A stretch of 64,000 nt of DNA from Jatrophihabitans endophyticus (GCF_900129455.1 NZ_FQVU01000004.1:124001-188000), one strand, 5' to 3'. Numbered from the stretch's first letter, positions 42,815 to 52,655 are shown. Program-made: numbers and translations. Notes: generated by a model from the sequence alone, not told the origin.

Positions 42815-44065
42815 ATGAGCAGCGTTGTCGACGACCTGGTGCCGGTCGATCTGGCGCGCTGCGACGACGACATGCTGTTGGAGTCGTGGCGGGAGCTGGA
42901 GTGCACGCGTAACCGGCTCGCGGCGGTGGAGCACCGGTTCGTGGCGGAGGTCGAGCGGCGGGGGTTGCCGTTCACGCACGGTGCGCGGAACACGGCGGCG
43001 TTCGTGCGGGCGTTGTTGCGGGTGCATCCGCGCGAGGCGGTGGCGCGGGTGGCTGCCGCGTCGGCGGCCGCGCCGATGACCACGTTGACCGGTGAGACGG
43101 TGCCGGCGCCGTTCCCGCGGGTCGCGGCCGCACAGGCGGCGGGCACGATCTCACCCCGGCACGCGGCGGTGGTCGTCGCCGCGGTGGAGCGGCTGCCCGA
43201 CGTGGTGCAGGTCGAGCACGGCGCCCGCGTCGAGGCCGACCTCGTCGACTACGCAACCCAGTTCGATCCCCACCAACTCGGCACGCTGGCGCTGCGGGTG
43301 ACGACGCTGCTCGATCAGGACGGCACCCTGGCCGACGTCGAGTACCGCGAGCGGCACCGGGACCTGACCATCCGGCAACGCCCCGACGGGTCCGCGTCGA
43401 TCAGCGGGGAGGCGACCGCCGAGCTCGCCGAACGACTGCTCACCATCCTGGACGCGCTGGCCGCGCCCAAACCCGCCGAAGGCGGGGTGCGGGATCCGCG
43501 TACCGCGGGGCAGCGCCGCCACGACGGCCTGCTCGACGCGCTCGACCTCGTCCAGCGCGCCGAACTCCTGCCCACGGTCGCCGGGATCTCCACGACGGTC
43601 CTGCTCACCGCGTCGGCCGCCGACTGGCAGACCGGCGACGGCGTCACGACGACCGGGCACGGCGCGATCCTCCCCACCCGCGAGGCGATCCGCATCGCCG
43701 GCGGCGACGCCCGGACGATGAGCGTCGACCTCGATGGGCACGGCGCGGTCACCGGTCACACCGATGCGCGGAGGCTGTTCACCGAGACCCAGCGCCTCGC
43801 CCTGATCGCCCGCGACGGCGGCTGCACCTTCCCCGGCTGCGACACCCCACCGGCCTGGTGCCAAGCCCACCACGTGATCGACCACGCGAACGGCGGCCCG
43901 ACGACCATCGCCAACGGCACCCTCGTCTGCGGCCATCACCACCGACACCACCAACGACAAGGCTGGCGATCGGTCATGCGGGACGGCCGCCCCGCCTGGC
44001 TCCCCCCGCCCTGGCTCGACCCCCACCAGCACCCCCGGCGGAACGCCCGCGTCCAGCCGCCGTGA
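42815..44065 (+). CDS. DUF222 / HNH endonuclease (13E12-repeat type)
   Basis: A 416-residue protein. Residues 1-320 form the DUF222 domain (LESWRELECTRNRLAAVEHRFVAEVERRG; FVRALLRVHPREAVARV). The C-terminal HNH domain has CTFPGC...CQAHHVIDHANGGPT...LVCGHHHRHHQ, with two Cys pairs for zinc and the His-His-Asn catalytic set. These genes are multicopy and mobile-like in actinobacteria (REP13E12 of mycobacteria), and serve as phage attachment targets in some; no biochemical role is proven. It lies where a rhomboid gene is found in the mycobacterial order. Start fixed by the leaderless promoter. Confidence 0.9.
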   Translation: MSSVVDDLVPVDLARCDDDMLLESWRELECTRNRLAAVEHRFVAEVERRGLPFTHGARNTAAFVRALLRVHPREAVARVAAASAAAPMTTLTGETVPAPFPRVAAAQAAGTISPRHAAVVVAAVERLPDVVQVEHGARVEADLVDYATQFDPHQLGTLALRVTTLLDQDGTLADVEYRERHRDLTIRQRPDGSASISGEATAELAERLLTILDALAAPKPAEGGVRDPRTAGQRRHDGLLDALDLVQRAELLPTVAGISTTVLLTASAADWQTGDGVTTTGHGAILPTREAIRIAGGDARTMSVDLDGHGAVTGHTDARRLFTETQRLALIARDGGCTFPGCDTPPAWCQAHHVIDHANGGPTTIANGTLVCGHHHRHHQRQGWRSVMRDGRPAWLPPPWLDPHQHPRRNARVQPP

Positions 44066-44143
44066 CGACCGCACGCGGCCGGTGCCGGCAGCGGCCGCGT
44101 CGCCTGCCGCATTCGACAGGTCGACCGCCGTATCGTGACGACC

Positions 44144-44947
44144 GTGCCCGACGTCGACGCTCCCATCGGGGTGATGGACTCCGGCGTCGGCGGGATGACC
44201 GTCGCCCGCGCCGTGCTCGACCAGCTCCCGCACGAGGCGTTGCACTACGTCGGCGACACCCGCAACAGCCCCTACGGTCCGAAGCCGATCGCGCAAGTGC
44301 GCGCTCATGCGCTCGGTGTCATGGACGACCTGGTCGCGTCGGGCGTCAAGGCGCTCGTCATCGCCTGCAACAGCGCGAGCTCGGCGTGCCTGGCCGACGC
44401 GCGGGAGCGCTACGACGTCCCGGTGATCGAGGTGATCCGCCCGGCGGTGCGCCGGGCGGTGGCCGCCACCCGCAACGGCCGGGTCGGTGTCATCGGCACC
44501 GTCGCGACGGTCACGAGCGGCGCCTACCAGGACGCGTTCGCCGCCGCCCGCGACGTCGAGGTCGTCACCGCGGCCTGTCCGCGCTTCGCCGAGTTCGTCG
44601 AGCGCGGGGTGACGAGCGGCCGGCAGCTGCTCGGGCTCGCCGAGTCCTACCTCTCGCCGCTGAACGCCGCCCACGTCGACACCCTGGTCCTCGGCTGCAC
44701 GCACTACCCGCTGCTCACCGGGCTGCTGTCGGTCGTGATGGGCGACAGCGTCACCCTCGTCTCGAGCGCGGAGGAGACCGCCAAGGACGTCTACCGCGTC
44801 CTGACCTCGCTCGACCTGTTGCGTTCCGACGACGCCCCGCCGCCGCGCCACACGTTCCGGGCGACCGGCGCGAGCGAGCCCTTCGTGCGGCTGAGCGCCC
44901 GCTTCCTCGGGCCCGAGATCGCCGCCGCTCACGACGGCGCGGCGTGA
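44144..44947 (+). CDS. murI: Glutamate racemase
   Basis: A 267-residue enzyme supplying D-glutamate for peptidoglycan. Both catalytic Cys are present: [11 protein letters not shown] and [10 protein letters not shown]; the start [14 protein letters not shown] and [11 protein letters not shown] loop are typical. GTG 44144 is chosen since TATCGT (44131-44136) ends seven bases upstream (leaderless pattern); GTG 44135 overlaps that box. It starts the second half of the conserved cluster. Confidence 0.95.
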   Translation: MPDVDAPIGVMDSGVGGMTVARAVLDQLPHEALHYVGDTRNSPYGPKPIAQVRAHALGVMDDLVASGVKALVIACNSASSACLADARERYDVPVIEVIRPAVRRAVAATRNGRVGVIGTVATVTSGAYQDAFAAARDVEVVTAACPRFAEFVERGVTSGRQLLGLAESYLSPLNAAHVDTLVLGCTHYPLLTGLLSVVMGDSVTLVSSAEETAKDVYRVLTSLDLLRSDDAPPPRHTFRATGASEPFVRLSARFLGPEIAAAHDGAA

Positions 44948-44975
44948 GTAGGGTCACCGTCCAGGAGGCGATCAG

Positions 44976-45734
44976 ATGAAGTTGACGGTGCTCGGCTGCT
45001 CCGGCAGCGTGCCCGGGCCGGACTCGCCGGCGTCCGGCTACCTCGTCGAAGCCGAGGGCTACCGGCTCCTGCTCGACCTCGGTCACGGCGCGTTCGGGGC
45101 GCTGCAGCGTTACGTAGACCCGGCCGACGTCGACGCCATCGTCATCTCGCACCTGCACGCCGACCACTGCATCGACCTCACCGCCTACGTGGTGGCGCTG
45201 CGCTACGGCGGTGACGGGTATGCGCTGCGCGGTCCGGAGCGGCGCATCCCGCTCGTCGGCGTGCCCGGCACCCGCGACCGGCTCGAGGCCGCGTACGACC
45301 CGCTCGCCCGCAAGCTCGGCCTGCAGGGGTTGTTCGCGTTCGGCAAGCCCGTCGAGAGCGAGCTCGGACCGTTCCGGATGTCCTACGCCCGGGTCAACCA
45401 CCCGACGCCCACCAACGCGGTCCGCATCAGCTGGAACGACCGTTCGCTGGTCTACTCGGCCGACACCGGCGAGTCCGCCGACCTCGTCGAGCTCGCCGAG
45501 GGTGCGGACGTGTTCTTGTGCGAGGCCTCGGTCGGGCCGGACGAGGAGCTCGTCCCCGATCTGCACCTCACTGGGCGGATGGCCGGCGAGCACGCCGACA
45601 AGGCGGGTGTCGGCCGGTTGGTGATCACGCACGTCCCGCCGTGGAACTCCCCGCAGGTCGCGGCGGACGACGCGGCCGAGGCGTTCAGCGGTTCGGTCGA
45701 GCTCGCCCGTCCGGGTGCGGAGTTTCAGGTCTGA
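44976..45734 (+). CDS. Metallo-beta-lactamase-fold hydrolase (Rv1339-like)
   Basis: A 252-residue MBL-fold protein with HLHADHCID for two metal ions, a further His in VNHPTPTNA, Asp in SADTGES and a final His in VITHVPPW. The N-terminus MKLTVLGCSGSVPGP is characteristic. The mycobacterial homologue between murI and rph has been reported to act as a cyclic-nucleotide phosphodiesterase; that role is transferred by similarity and position only. ATG 44976 is 28 bp after murI. Confidence 0.85.
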   Translation: MKLTVLGCSGSVPGPDSPASGYLVEAEGYRLLLDLGHGAFGALQRYVDPADVDAIVISHLHADHCIDLTAYVVALRYGGDGYALRGPERRIPLVGVPGTRDRLEAAYDPLARKLGLQGLFAFGKPVESELGPFRMSYARVNHPTPTNAVRISWNDRSLVYSADTGESADLVELAEGADVFLCEASVGPDEELVPDLHLTGRMAGEHADKAGVGRLVITHVPPWNSPQVAADDAAEAFSGSVELARPGAEFQV

Positions 45735-45773
45735 CGTCCGGACCGGACTCCGCGGTCGAGCGGCGACGGCGGG

Positions 45774-46178
45774 TCAGCCCGCGAGGAAGCTCAGCCTGAC
45801 CTGCCGGACGGCGTTGTCGACGTTCGTGTCGACCAGGCAGATGGACTGCCAGGTGCCCAGCTGCGCGCGGCCGCCGATCACCGGGACGGTCACCGACGGC
45901 GCGACGAGCGCGGGCAGCACGTGGTCGCGGCCGTGCCCGGCGCTGCCGTGCCGGTGTCGCCAGCGGTCGTCACGCGGCAGCAGGTCGTCCAGGGCCGCGA
46001 GGAGGTCGTCGTCACTGCCGGCGCCGGTCTCGAGGATGGCGAGTCCCGCGGTGGCGTGCGGCACGAAGACGCTGAGCAGCCCGTCGCCCTCGTCGTGCAG
46101 GAAGCGGTCGCACTCGGTGGTGAGGTCGTGCACCTCGGCCCGGCCACCGGTCCTGACCTCGATCGTCTCGCTGCGCAT
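45774..46178 (-). CDS. YjbQ / UPF0047 family protein
   Basis: A 134-residue small enzyme-like protein. Landmarks are LLSVFVPHATAGLAILE and the end GTWQSICLVDTNVDNAVRQVRLSFLAG, plus His residues in RHRHGSAGHG that could hold a metal. Some members show weak thiamin-phosphate synthase activity and are called secondary thiamine-phosphate synthases; the true function is unsettled. It begins the block inserted between the MBL gene and rph, on the opposite strand. Confidence 0.8.
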   Translation of the reverse strand: MRSETIEVRTGGRAEVHDLTTECDRFLHDEGDGLLSVFVPHATAGLAILETGAGSDDDLLAALDDLLPRDDRWRHRHGSAGHGRDHVLPALVAPSVTVPVIGGRAQLGTWQSICLVDTNVDNAVRQVRLSFLAG

Positions 46179-46218
46179 GCAGTGATGCTGCCCAGGGCGA
46201 CCGGACGCGCAACCGTGC

Positions 46219-47556
46219 TCAGCGGGTGAGGACCGCCGCGACCTCCGGGATGGCCGCGACGTAGCCGTCGACCAGCCGCCGGGCGACCGACACGCTGTCG
46301 ACGAGCGGGTGCAGCGCGAAGGCGGTCACCGCCTCGGCCCGGCTGCCGGTGAGCGCCGCGGTGATGACGTGCCGCTCGACCGCCTTCACCTGCGCCAGCA
46401 GGCCGAGCTGGTGCAGCGTCGGCGGTGCGAGGGGGAGGGGGTGCACGCCGGTGCCGTCGACCGCGGTCGGGACCTCGACGACCGCGTCGGCGGGCAGCCC
46501 GGCGACGGTCGTCCCGTTGCGCACGTTCAGGATCATCGTGGCCGGCTCCCCGCGGCCGATCGCGGCCATCACGGCGAGCGCGACGCCGGCGTAACCCTCG
46601 TCGGCCGGCGCGGCGGGCGCGTCCCGATCGGCCTTGGCCTCGGCCATGTAGGTCGCGCTGCGGTGATCGACCGTCTGCCGCCACAGCGCGGCGACCCCGG
46701 GGCCGGCCTCGGCCACCACCCGGGCGTAGAAGTCACGCTGCGACCGGGCGAGGTAGTCACCGCGGGTCTCGGGCGCGGCGACGATCGCGGCCACCGCCTC
46801 GCGGTGGTCGTAGTAGTAGTGCAGGTACTCGTTGGGGACGGCCCCGAGGCTGCGGATCCAGTCGGCACCGAAGAGCCGCGCCTCCTCGGTGCGGCCGAGC
46901 AGGTCGTCGTCGGCGAGCAGGCGCGGCAGCATGTCGTCCCCGTCGTGGCGCAGCCCGCGCAGCCAACCCAGGTGGTTGAGCCCGACGTAGTCCGGCTCCA
47001 CCCGGGTGGGGTCCAGGCCGAGCAGCTCGGCCACGCGACGGGCGAGGCCGGACGGCGTGTCGCAGATGCCGAGGACGCGGTCGCCGAGCACCGACTGCAT
47101 GGCCTCGGTGACGATGCCGGCGGGATTGGTGAAGTTCATGACGTAGGCGTCCGGCGCCAGCCGCGCCACCGCACGGGCGACCCGCATCATCACCGGCACG
47201 GTCCGGATGGCGAACGCGAGGCCGCCCGCGCCCGTCGTCTCCTGGCCGAGGACGCCGAGGTCGAGGGCGACGTGCTCGTCGCAGCGTCGGCCGTCCAGCC
47301 CGCCGACCCGCACCGCCGCGAAGACGAAGTCGCTGCCGGCCACGGCCGCGTCGAGGTCGGTCGTCGCCTCGACCGCCGGGGCATGCGGGTCGTCGGCACC
47401 GAGCTCGGCCAGGATGCGCACCATCGCGTCCAGCCGGGCGGTGTCCACGTCGTGCAACGCGACGGTGTCGACGCGCGGCGAGGCGTGCTCGCCGAGCAGC
47501 GCCCGGTACACGGTCGGCGTGCGGAACCCGCCGCCGCCGACGATGCACAGCTTCAC
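46219..47556 (-). CDS. Family GH4 glycosidase (6-phospho-beta-glucosidase type)
   Basis: A 445-residue NAD- and metal-dependent glycosidase. NAD binding: KLCIVGGGGFRTP at the start; catalytic region: MNFTNPAG, GICDTPSG (metal Cys) and VGLNHLGW (metal His). GH4 enzymes split phosphorylated disaccharides by an oxidation-elimination route. No PTS genes lie nearby, so the source of a phosphorylated substrate is unclear. GTG 47556 follows GAGGAGG. It is divergent from the SARP regulator. Confidence 0.88.
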   Translation of the reverse strand: MKLCIVGGGGFRTPTVYRALLGEHASPRVDTVALHDVDTARLDAMVRILAELGADDPHAPAVEATTDLDAAVAGSDFVFAAVRVGGLDGRRCDEHVALDLGVLGQETTGAGGLAFAIRTVPVMMRVARAVARLAPDAYVMNFTNPAGIVTEAMQSVLGDRVLGICDTPSGLARRVAELLGLDPTRVEPDYVGLNHLGWLRGLRHDGDDMLPRLLADDDLLGRTEEARLFGADWIRSLGAVPNEYLHYYYDHREAVAAIVAAPETRGDYLARSQRDFYARVVAEAGPGVAALWRQTVDHRSATYMAEAKADRDAPAAPADEGYAGVALAVMAAIGRGEPATMILNVRNGTTVAGLPADAVVEVPTAVDGTGVHPLPLAPPTLHQLGLLAQVKAVERHVITAALTGSRAEAVTAFALHPLVDSVSVARRLVDGYVAAIPEVAAVLTR

Positions 47557-47641
47557 CGAGCAGCACCTCCTCGCGCCACGTCCGCGGCGACGACGCTACC
47601 GAGGCCGCCATCGCGGGCGGTGGCGTGGGACAGTAGGGGTC

Positions 47642-50600
47642 GTGCAGATCGCGCTGCTCGGCCCGCTCGCGGCCCGCGACGACACGGGCGCCGTGATCGA
47701 CGTGGCCGGCGCCCGGCTGCGCACGCTGCTGGCGCGGCTCGCCGTCGACGCCGATCGGCCGGTCGCGGTCTCCACCCTCGTCCACGCCGTCTGGGGCGAC
47801 GATCCCCCCGCGGAGGCGACCAACGCGCTGCAGACCCTGGTGTCGCGGCTGCGCCGGGCCCTCGGCGGCATCGCCCCGGTCACGCAGTCGCCGTCGGGCT
47901 ACCGGCTCGCCGCCGATCCGGGCGACACCGACGCCGGCCGCTTCCGCTCGCTCGCCGCCGACGGGGCGGCGGCCCTGCGTCAGGGCCGGGCCGCCGACGC
48001 GCTGGTGCTGCTCGACGACGCGCTCGCGCTGTGGCGGGGGCTCGCGCTCGCCGACACGCGGGACCTCGCCGACGACCTCGCGGCCCGTGCCGGCGAGCTC
48101 GACGACCTGCGTCTCACCGCCTCGCTCGACCGGGTCGAGGCGCAGCTGCTCGTCGACCCGTCCCGTGTCGACGCCGGCGAGCTGGAACGGGCGGTCGCCG
48201 ACCACCCGCTGCACGAGCGCCTGGCGGCGACGCTGATCCGGGCGCTCGCCGCGGCCGGGCGCACGCCCGAGGCGCTGCAGGCCTACGAGGCGCTGCGGGG
48301 CCGGCTGGCCGACGAGCTCGGCGTCGACCCGTCGGCCGAGCTGCGCGAGCTCCACCTGACCCTGCTGCGCGGCGACACGGTCACCGCCGACCCCGCCGGT
48401 CCGGACGGCGACCGGGGCGCGGCGGCGCCGCGGCGGACCAACCTCAAGGCGCAGCTGACGAGCTTCGTCGGTCGTGACGACGAGGTCGCGCGCATCGCGA
48501 AGTCGCTCGAGGCGAACCGGCTCGTCACCCTGGTCGGGCCGGGCGGCGCGGGCAAGACGCGGCTGGCGGCCGAGGCCGCCGACCGCATCCTCGACACCGC
48601 GGCCGACGGCGTCTGGCTCGTCGAGCTCGCGGCGGTCACCTCGGGCGCCGACGTGCCGCAGGCCGTCCTCGCGTCGGTCGGCCTGCGTGACATCCACGTG
48701 CTCGACCGCCGGGCCGCGGCGAATGCGCGGGACGCCATGACGCGGCTGCGGGACGGGTTCGCCCAACGCAGCGCGATCCTGCTGCTCGACAACTGCGAGC
48801 ACGTCATCGACGCCGGTGCCCGGCTGGCCGAGCAGCTGCTCGGCGAGTGCCCGGGACTGCGGGTGCTCGCCACCAGCCGCGAACCGCTCGGCATCACCGG
48901 CGAGACGCTGCTGGCGGTGCCGCCGCTGGCGTTGCCGGCCGCCGGCGCGACCGCCGTCGACGCCCTCGGGTTCCCTGCCGTACGGCTGTTCGTCGACCGT
49001 GCGACCGCGGTGCGTCCCGACTTCGTGCTGCGCGACGAGGACGTCCCCGACGTCGTCGAGATCGTGTCGCGGCTCGACGGCCTGCCCCTGGCCATCGAGC
49101 TCGCCGCCGCCCGCGTGCGCACGATGCCGTTGCCCGACGTCGCGGCGCGGCTGTCCGACCGCTTCCGCCTGCTCACGGGCGGCAGCCGCACGGCGATGCC
49201 CCGCCACCGCACGCTGCGCGCCGTCGTCGAGTGGAGCTGGGGGCTGCTGGACGACGTGGAGCGCGGTGTCGTGGAACGGCTCGCCGTGTTCCCCGCCGGC
49301 ATCACCGCGGCGAGCGCCGAGGCCGTCTGCGCCGACCTGCTCGATCCCGCCGACGTCCCGGACTGTCTGGCGTCGCTGATCGACAAGTCGCTGCTGCAGC
49401 CGGTCGGCGAGGGACGACGCGTGCGGATGCTCGAGACGATCCGCGAGTACGGCGCCGATCGGCTCGCCGAGCGTGGCGAGCTGGGCGCCGCCCGCGACCG
49501 CCACGCGACGCACTTCGCCGCGGTCCTGGCCGAGGCCGAGCCCTACCTGACGACGGCCGGGCAGCTGCCCTGGTTCGATCTGCTGCGGGCCGAGCGCGAG
49601 AACATCGTGGCCGCGCTGCGGTTCCGGTGCGAGACCGGTGATGCCGACGCCGCGTTGCGGATCGCGGTCCCGCTGTCGACGTCGGCGATGCTGCTCGGCG
49701 AGCACGCCGAGATCAGCGTGTGGACCGCGGACGCGCTGGACGTGCCCGGGGCCACGGACGAGGGTCTGCGGCTCATCGCGCGGTCGCTGCTCGCGCTGCA
49801 CTCGACGACGAGTGGCCGGATCGAGGACGTCGCACAGCTCTCGACCATGGTGGAGGAGCTGCGCGACTCGGAGGTCGACTTCGAGTCGGTGATGGTGCTG
49901 CTGCGGCCGGCGATGGCCTTCCTCGTCGGTGACGTCGAGCTCAGCAGACGCTGGCTGGAACAGAACCTCGAGGGCGGCGACGAGTGGACCCGCGCGGCCA
50001 CGCGCATGTTCCTCGCGAACTTCCACGAGAACAGCGGCGATCTGGTGGGCATGCGCCGCGAGACCGAGGCCGCGCTGGTGCTGTTCCGCGAACTCGGCGA
50101 GCGCTGGGGATTGGGCAATGCATTGCGCGGCCTTGCGCAATTGTTGACCTTCGACGGTGACCTCGCCGGCGCGCGAGCCGCGTACGAGGAGGCGCTGGCC
50201 CTCATGCGGGAGATGAGGTCGACGGAGGACGAGGTGGTCCTCTACCAGCGCCTCGCCGACCTCGCGCTGCGGCAGGACGACGTCGACGCGGCCGTGCGCT
50301 ACGTCGAGGCGGCCCATCGCAGCGCGGCGCTGGACCGCTCCCCGCTCGAGTCGGCGTTGACGACGGCGATGCGCGGCGAGATCGAGTGGCGGATGGGGCA
50401 GCACGCCGCCGGTCGGGCGCTGGCCGACGAGGCGCTGGTCGCACTGCACAACCTTCCGGTGCTCGCCCCCTCCCTGGGGCACATCCACGCCTTCGTCCTC
50501 ACCACCGCGGCCCGGATCGAGTTCGAGAGCGGGGAGGTGGAGCTCGCGCGGGCGCACCTGCGCACAGCGCTCACGACTGCCCTCGGCACGCGGGACCACC

Positions 50601-50863
50601 CCGTCGTCGCGATGGTCGGCGTGCTGCTGGCCGACGTCCTCCGCTCCGACGGCGATGCCCGGTTCGCCGCCGAGCTCCTCGGCGCGTGTAGCCGGTTGCG
50701 CGGCGCCGAGGACCTCGACGCGTTCGACGTCGCCGCGGCGCGGCATCGGCTCGTCGCCGCGCTCGACGACACCGACTTCGGCCGCGCGTACGACGAAGGG
50801 CGAGCGCTGGACGGTGTCGCAGCGCTCGCCCTGGTCGGGCAGGGTCAGGACCGCTTGCGGTAG
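47642..50863 (+). CDS. SARP/AfsR-type large regulator (wHTH-BTAD-NB-ARC-TPR)
   Basis: A 1073-residue STAND regulator. Residues 1-90: OmpR-like winged helix (VQIALLGPLAARDD; LVHAVWGDDPPAEATNALQTLVSRLRRAL); 95-245: BTAD activation domain; 270-560: NB-ARC ATPase with Walker A GPGGAGKTRLAAEAA (about 296) and ILLLDNCEHV; 600-1073: TPR-like helices. Such proteins switch on transcription after ATP and ligand sensing. GTG 47642 is the start matching the domain. Its 3' end overlaps the ABC permease gene tail to tail by 19 bases. Confidence 0.9.
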   Translation: MQIALLGPLAARDDTGAVIDVAGARLRTLLARLAVDADRPVAVSTLVHAVWGDDPPAEATNALQTLVSRLRRALGGIAPVTQSPSGYRLAADPGDTDAGRFRSLAADGAAALRQGRAADALVLLDDALALWRGLALADTRDLADDLAARAGELDDLRLTASLDRVEAQLLVDPSRVDAGELERAVADHPLHERLAATLIRALAAAGRTPEALQAYEALRGRLADELGVDPSAELRELHLTLLRGDTVTADPAGPDGDRGAAAPRRTNLKAQLTSFVGRDDEVARIAKSLEANRLVTLVGPGGAGKTRLAAEAADRILDTAADGVWLVELAAVTSGADVPQAVLASVGLRDIHVLDRRAAANARDAMTRLRDGFAQRSAILLLDNCEHVIDAGARLAEQLLGECPGLRVLATSREPLGITGETLLAVPPLALPAAGATAVDALGFPAVRLFVDRATAVRPDFVLRDEDVPDVVEIVSRLDGLPLAIELAAARVRTMPLPDVAARLSDRFRLLTGGSRTAMPRHRTLRAVVEWSWGLLDDVERGVVERLAVFPAGITAASAEAVCADLLDPADVPDCLASLIDKSLLQPVGEGRRVRMLETIREYGADRLAERGELGAARDRHATHFAAVLAEAEPYLTTAGQLPWFDLLRAERENIVAALRFRCETGDADAALRIAVPLSTSAMLLGEHAEISVWTADALDVPGATDEGLRLIARSLLALHSTTSGRIEDVAQLSTMVEELRDSEVDFESVMVLLRPAMAFLVGDVELSRRWLEQNLEGGDEWTRAATRMFLANFHENSGDLVGMRRETEAALVLFRELGERWGLGNALRGLAQLLTFDGDLAGARAAYEEALALMREMRSTEDEVVLYQRLADLALRQDDVDAAVRYVEAAHRSAALDRSPLESALTTAMRGEIEWRMGQHAAGRALADEALVALHNLPVLAPSLGHIHAFVLTTAARIEFESGEVELARAHLRTALTTALGTRDHPVVAMVGVLLADVLRSDGDARFAAELLGACSRLRGAEDLDAFDVAAARHRLVAALDDTDFGRAYDEGRALDGVAALALVGQGQDRLR

Positions 50864-51678
50864 GCGCGCAGCGCGAGCGGGACGAACACGACGAGCAGGC
50901 CGGCCATCCACGCGAACGTGATGAGCAGGTTGGTGGCGACCGGGCCGCCGATCATGAGCCCGCGCATGGAGTCCACCAGCCGGGTGATCGGGTTGACGTG
51001 GTTCCAGGCCTGCAGCCAGCCGGGCATCGTCGACGGGTCGGTGAAGACGCTGCTGCCGAACGACAGCGGGAAGATCAGCAGGAACATGACGCCCTGCACG
51101 CTGCCGGCCGTCCGCGCCTTGAGCCCGATCCACACCGAGATCCAGCAGAAGCAGAGCGCGAAGGCGATCGCGAGCGCCGCCGCGGCCACGAGCGCGAGCG
51201 GGTTCGCGTCGATGCGGAATCCGATCGCGTACCCGAAGCCGAGCGTGACGACGCACAGGATCAGGTAGCGGACGAAGTCGGCGAGCACCGCCCCGACGAG
51301 CGGCGCCGAGCGGGCGATGGGCAGGGCCCGGAACCGGTCGAAGATGCCCTTCTCGATGTCGGTGTTGAGGTTCTGCCCCAGCGCGATGCTGCCCAGGGCG
51401 ATGCCCTGTCCCAGCAGCCCGGGGAGCAGGTACTGCAGGTAGCCGTGGCGGTCGCCGCCGCCGATCGCACCGCCGAACACGTAGACGAACAGCAGGATGA
51501 AGATGATCGGCTGGATCGAGACGTCGATCAGCTGCTCCGGCGTGCGGACGGTCTTGATCAGGTTTCGCTTGGCGAGCACCAGCGCGTGGCGCAGGGTGCG
51601 CAGCGGCGGTGCGGACGTGTTCTCGCGGCTCGGGACGGTCGGCGTGCTGCCGGCCGGCTTGCTCAGGGTGGCCGTCAT
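50845..51678 (-). CDS. ABC-2 type permease (DrrB type)
   Basis: A 277-residue permease with six helices; VRTPEQLIDVSIQPIIFILLFVYVFG and GIALGSIALGQNLNTDIEKGIFDRFRALPIARSAPLVGAVLAD are the typical DrrB core. With the ATPase upstream it makes an exporter for hydrophobic drugs or lipids. Its ATG overlaps the ATPase stop (51675-51678). Convergent with the SARP gene. Confidence 0.9.
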   Translation of the reverse strand: MTATLSKPAGSTPTVPSRENTSAPPLRTLRHALVLAKRNLIKTVRTPEQLIDVSIQPIIFILLFVYVFGGAIGGGDRHGYLQYLLPGLLGQGIALGSIALGQNLNTDIEKGIFDRFRALPIARSAPLVGAVLADFVRYLILCVVTLGFGYAIGFRIDANPLALVAAAALAIAFALCFCWISVWIGLKARTAGSVQGVMFLLIFPLSFGSSVFTDPSTMPGWLQAWNHVNPITRLVDSMRGLMIGGPVATNLLITFAWMAGLLVVFVPLALRAYRKRS

Positions 51679-52655
51679 GCCGCCTCCTCGGTGTCGTCGG
51701 TGGGGTCGCCGGCCGGGGAGCCGGTGAGGGTGAAGAAAACCTCGTCGAGGCTGGGCAGGTGCAGGGACAGCTCGGTCACGGTGATCCCGGCGTCGTGCAG
51801 CCGGGCGACGGCCTGCGGCAGCGCGTCGTCGCTGGTCACCGGGACGCTCAGCGTGTCCCGGCCGTGGGGTTCGGCGTCGACGCCGGCGATGTCGCGCAGG
51901 AGCACGCCGACCTCCGCGAGCCGCTCCGGCTCGGCGGGGCGGACGGTCAACCGCTGGCCGCCCACGACGCGCTTGAGCCCGATCGGGGTGTCGTGGGCGA
52001 TGACCTGGCCGTGGTCGATGACGGTGATCTGGTCGGCCAGGGCGTCGGCCTCGTCGAGGTACTGCGTGGTGAGCAGGACGGTCGAGCCGTCGGCCACCAG
52101 GTCGCGCACGACGTCCCACATCGCCTCGCGCTTGGACGGGTCGAGCCCCGTCGTCGGCTCGTCGAGGAAGATGACGGCCGGGCGGCCGACGAGGGACGCG
52201 GCGAGGTCGAGGCGGCGCCGCATGCCGCCGGAGTAGGTCTTGGCGATGCGGTCGGCGGCGTCGGCGAGGTCGAACCATTCGAGCAGCTCGCGGGCCCGTG
52301 CCGTGGCCGCCGCGGAGCGCAGGTCGAGCAGCTGCCCGATCATGCGCAGGTTCTGCAGGCCGGTGAGGTCGTCGTCGACGGAGGCGAACTGGCCGGTCAG
52401 CCCGACCGACTCCCGCACCCGCTGCGGCTCGGTGGCGACGTCGAAGCCGGCCACGCGGGCCGACCCGGCGTCGGGCTGCAGCAGCGTCGCGAGGATGCGG
52501 ACGGCGGTGGTCTTGCCGGCCCCGTTCGGGCCGAGGACGCTCAGCACGCTGCCCTCGGGCGCGGCGAGGTCGACGCCGGCGAGGGCCTGGGTGGCATTGT
52601 TCCCCTTGCCGAAGCGCTTGGTGAGCCCCTCGGCTTCGATGGCGTAGTTGGTCAT
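51675..52655 (-). CDS. Daunorubicin-resistance-type ABC ATPase (DrrA type)
   Basis: A 326-residue ATPase: Walker A GPNGAGKTTAVRIL, signature TYSGGMRRRLDLAASLVG, Walker B VIFLDEPTTGLD, and the DrrA C-terminal region (VGVLLRDIAGVDAEPHGRD; LHLPSLDEVFFTLTG). It powers the DrrB-type permease. It is divergent from rph with 105 bp between. Together with the SARP regulator it resembles a fragment of a secondary-metabolite cluster, but no biosynthetic core gene is here. Confidence 0.92.
   Translation of the reverse strand: MTNYAIEAEGLTKRFGKGNNATQALAGVDLAAPEGSVLSVLGPNGAGKTTAVRILATLLQPDAGSARVAGFDVATEPQRVRESVGLTGQFASVDDDLTGLQNLRMIGQLLDLRSAAATARARELLEWFDLADAADRIAKTYSGGMRRRLDLAASLVGRPAVIFLDEPTTGLDPSKREAMWDVVRDLVADGSTVLLTTQYLDEADALADQITVIDHGQVIAHDTPIGLKRVVGGQRLTVRPAEPERLAEVGVLLRDIAGVDAEPHGRDTLSVPVTSDDALPQAVARLHDAGITVTELSLHLPSLDEVFFTLTGSPAGDPTDDTEEAA

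Noticed and set aside
42755-44065. Prophage or integrative element around the HNH gene
   Set aside because: No integrase, terminase, direct-repeat attachment sites or tRNA junction are seen; the HNH gene belongs to the DUF222 family, not a phage packaging HNH.
45774-52655. Secondary-metabolite biosynthetic cluster
   Set aside because: SARP regulator and DrrAB exporter are present, but no synthase, synthetase or tailoring enzyme is in the window.
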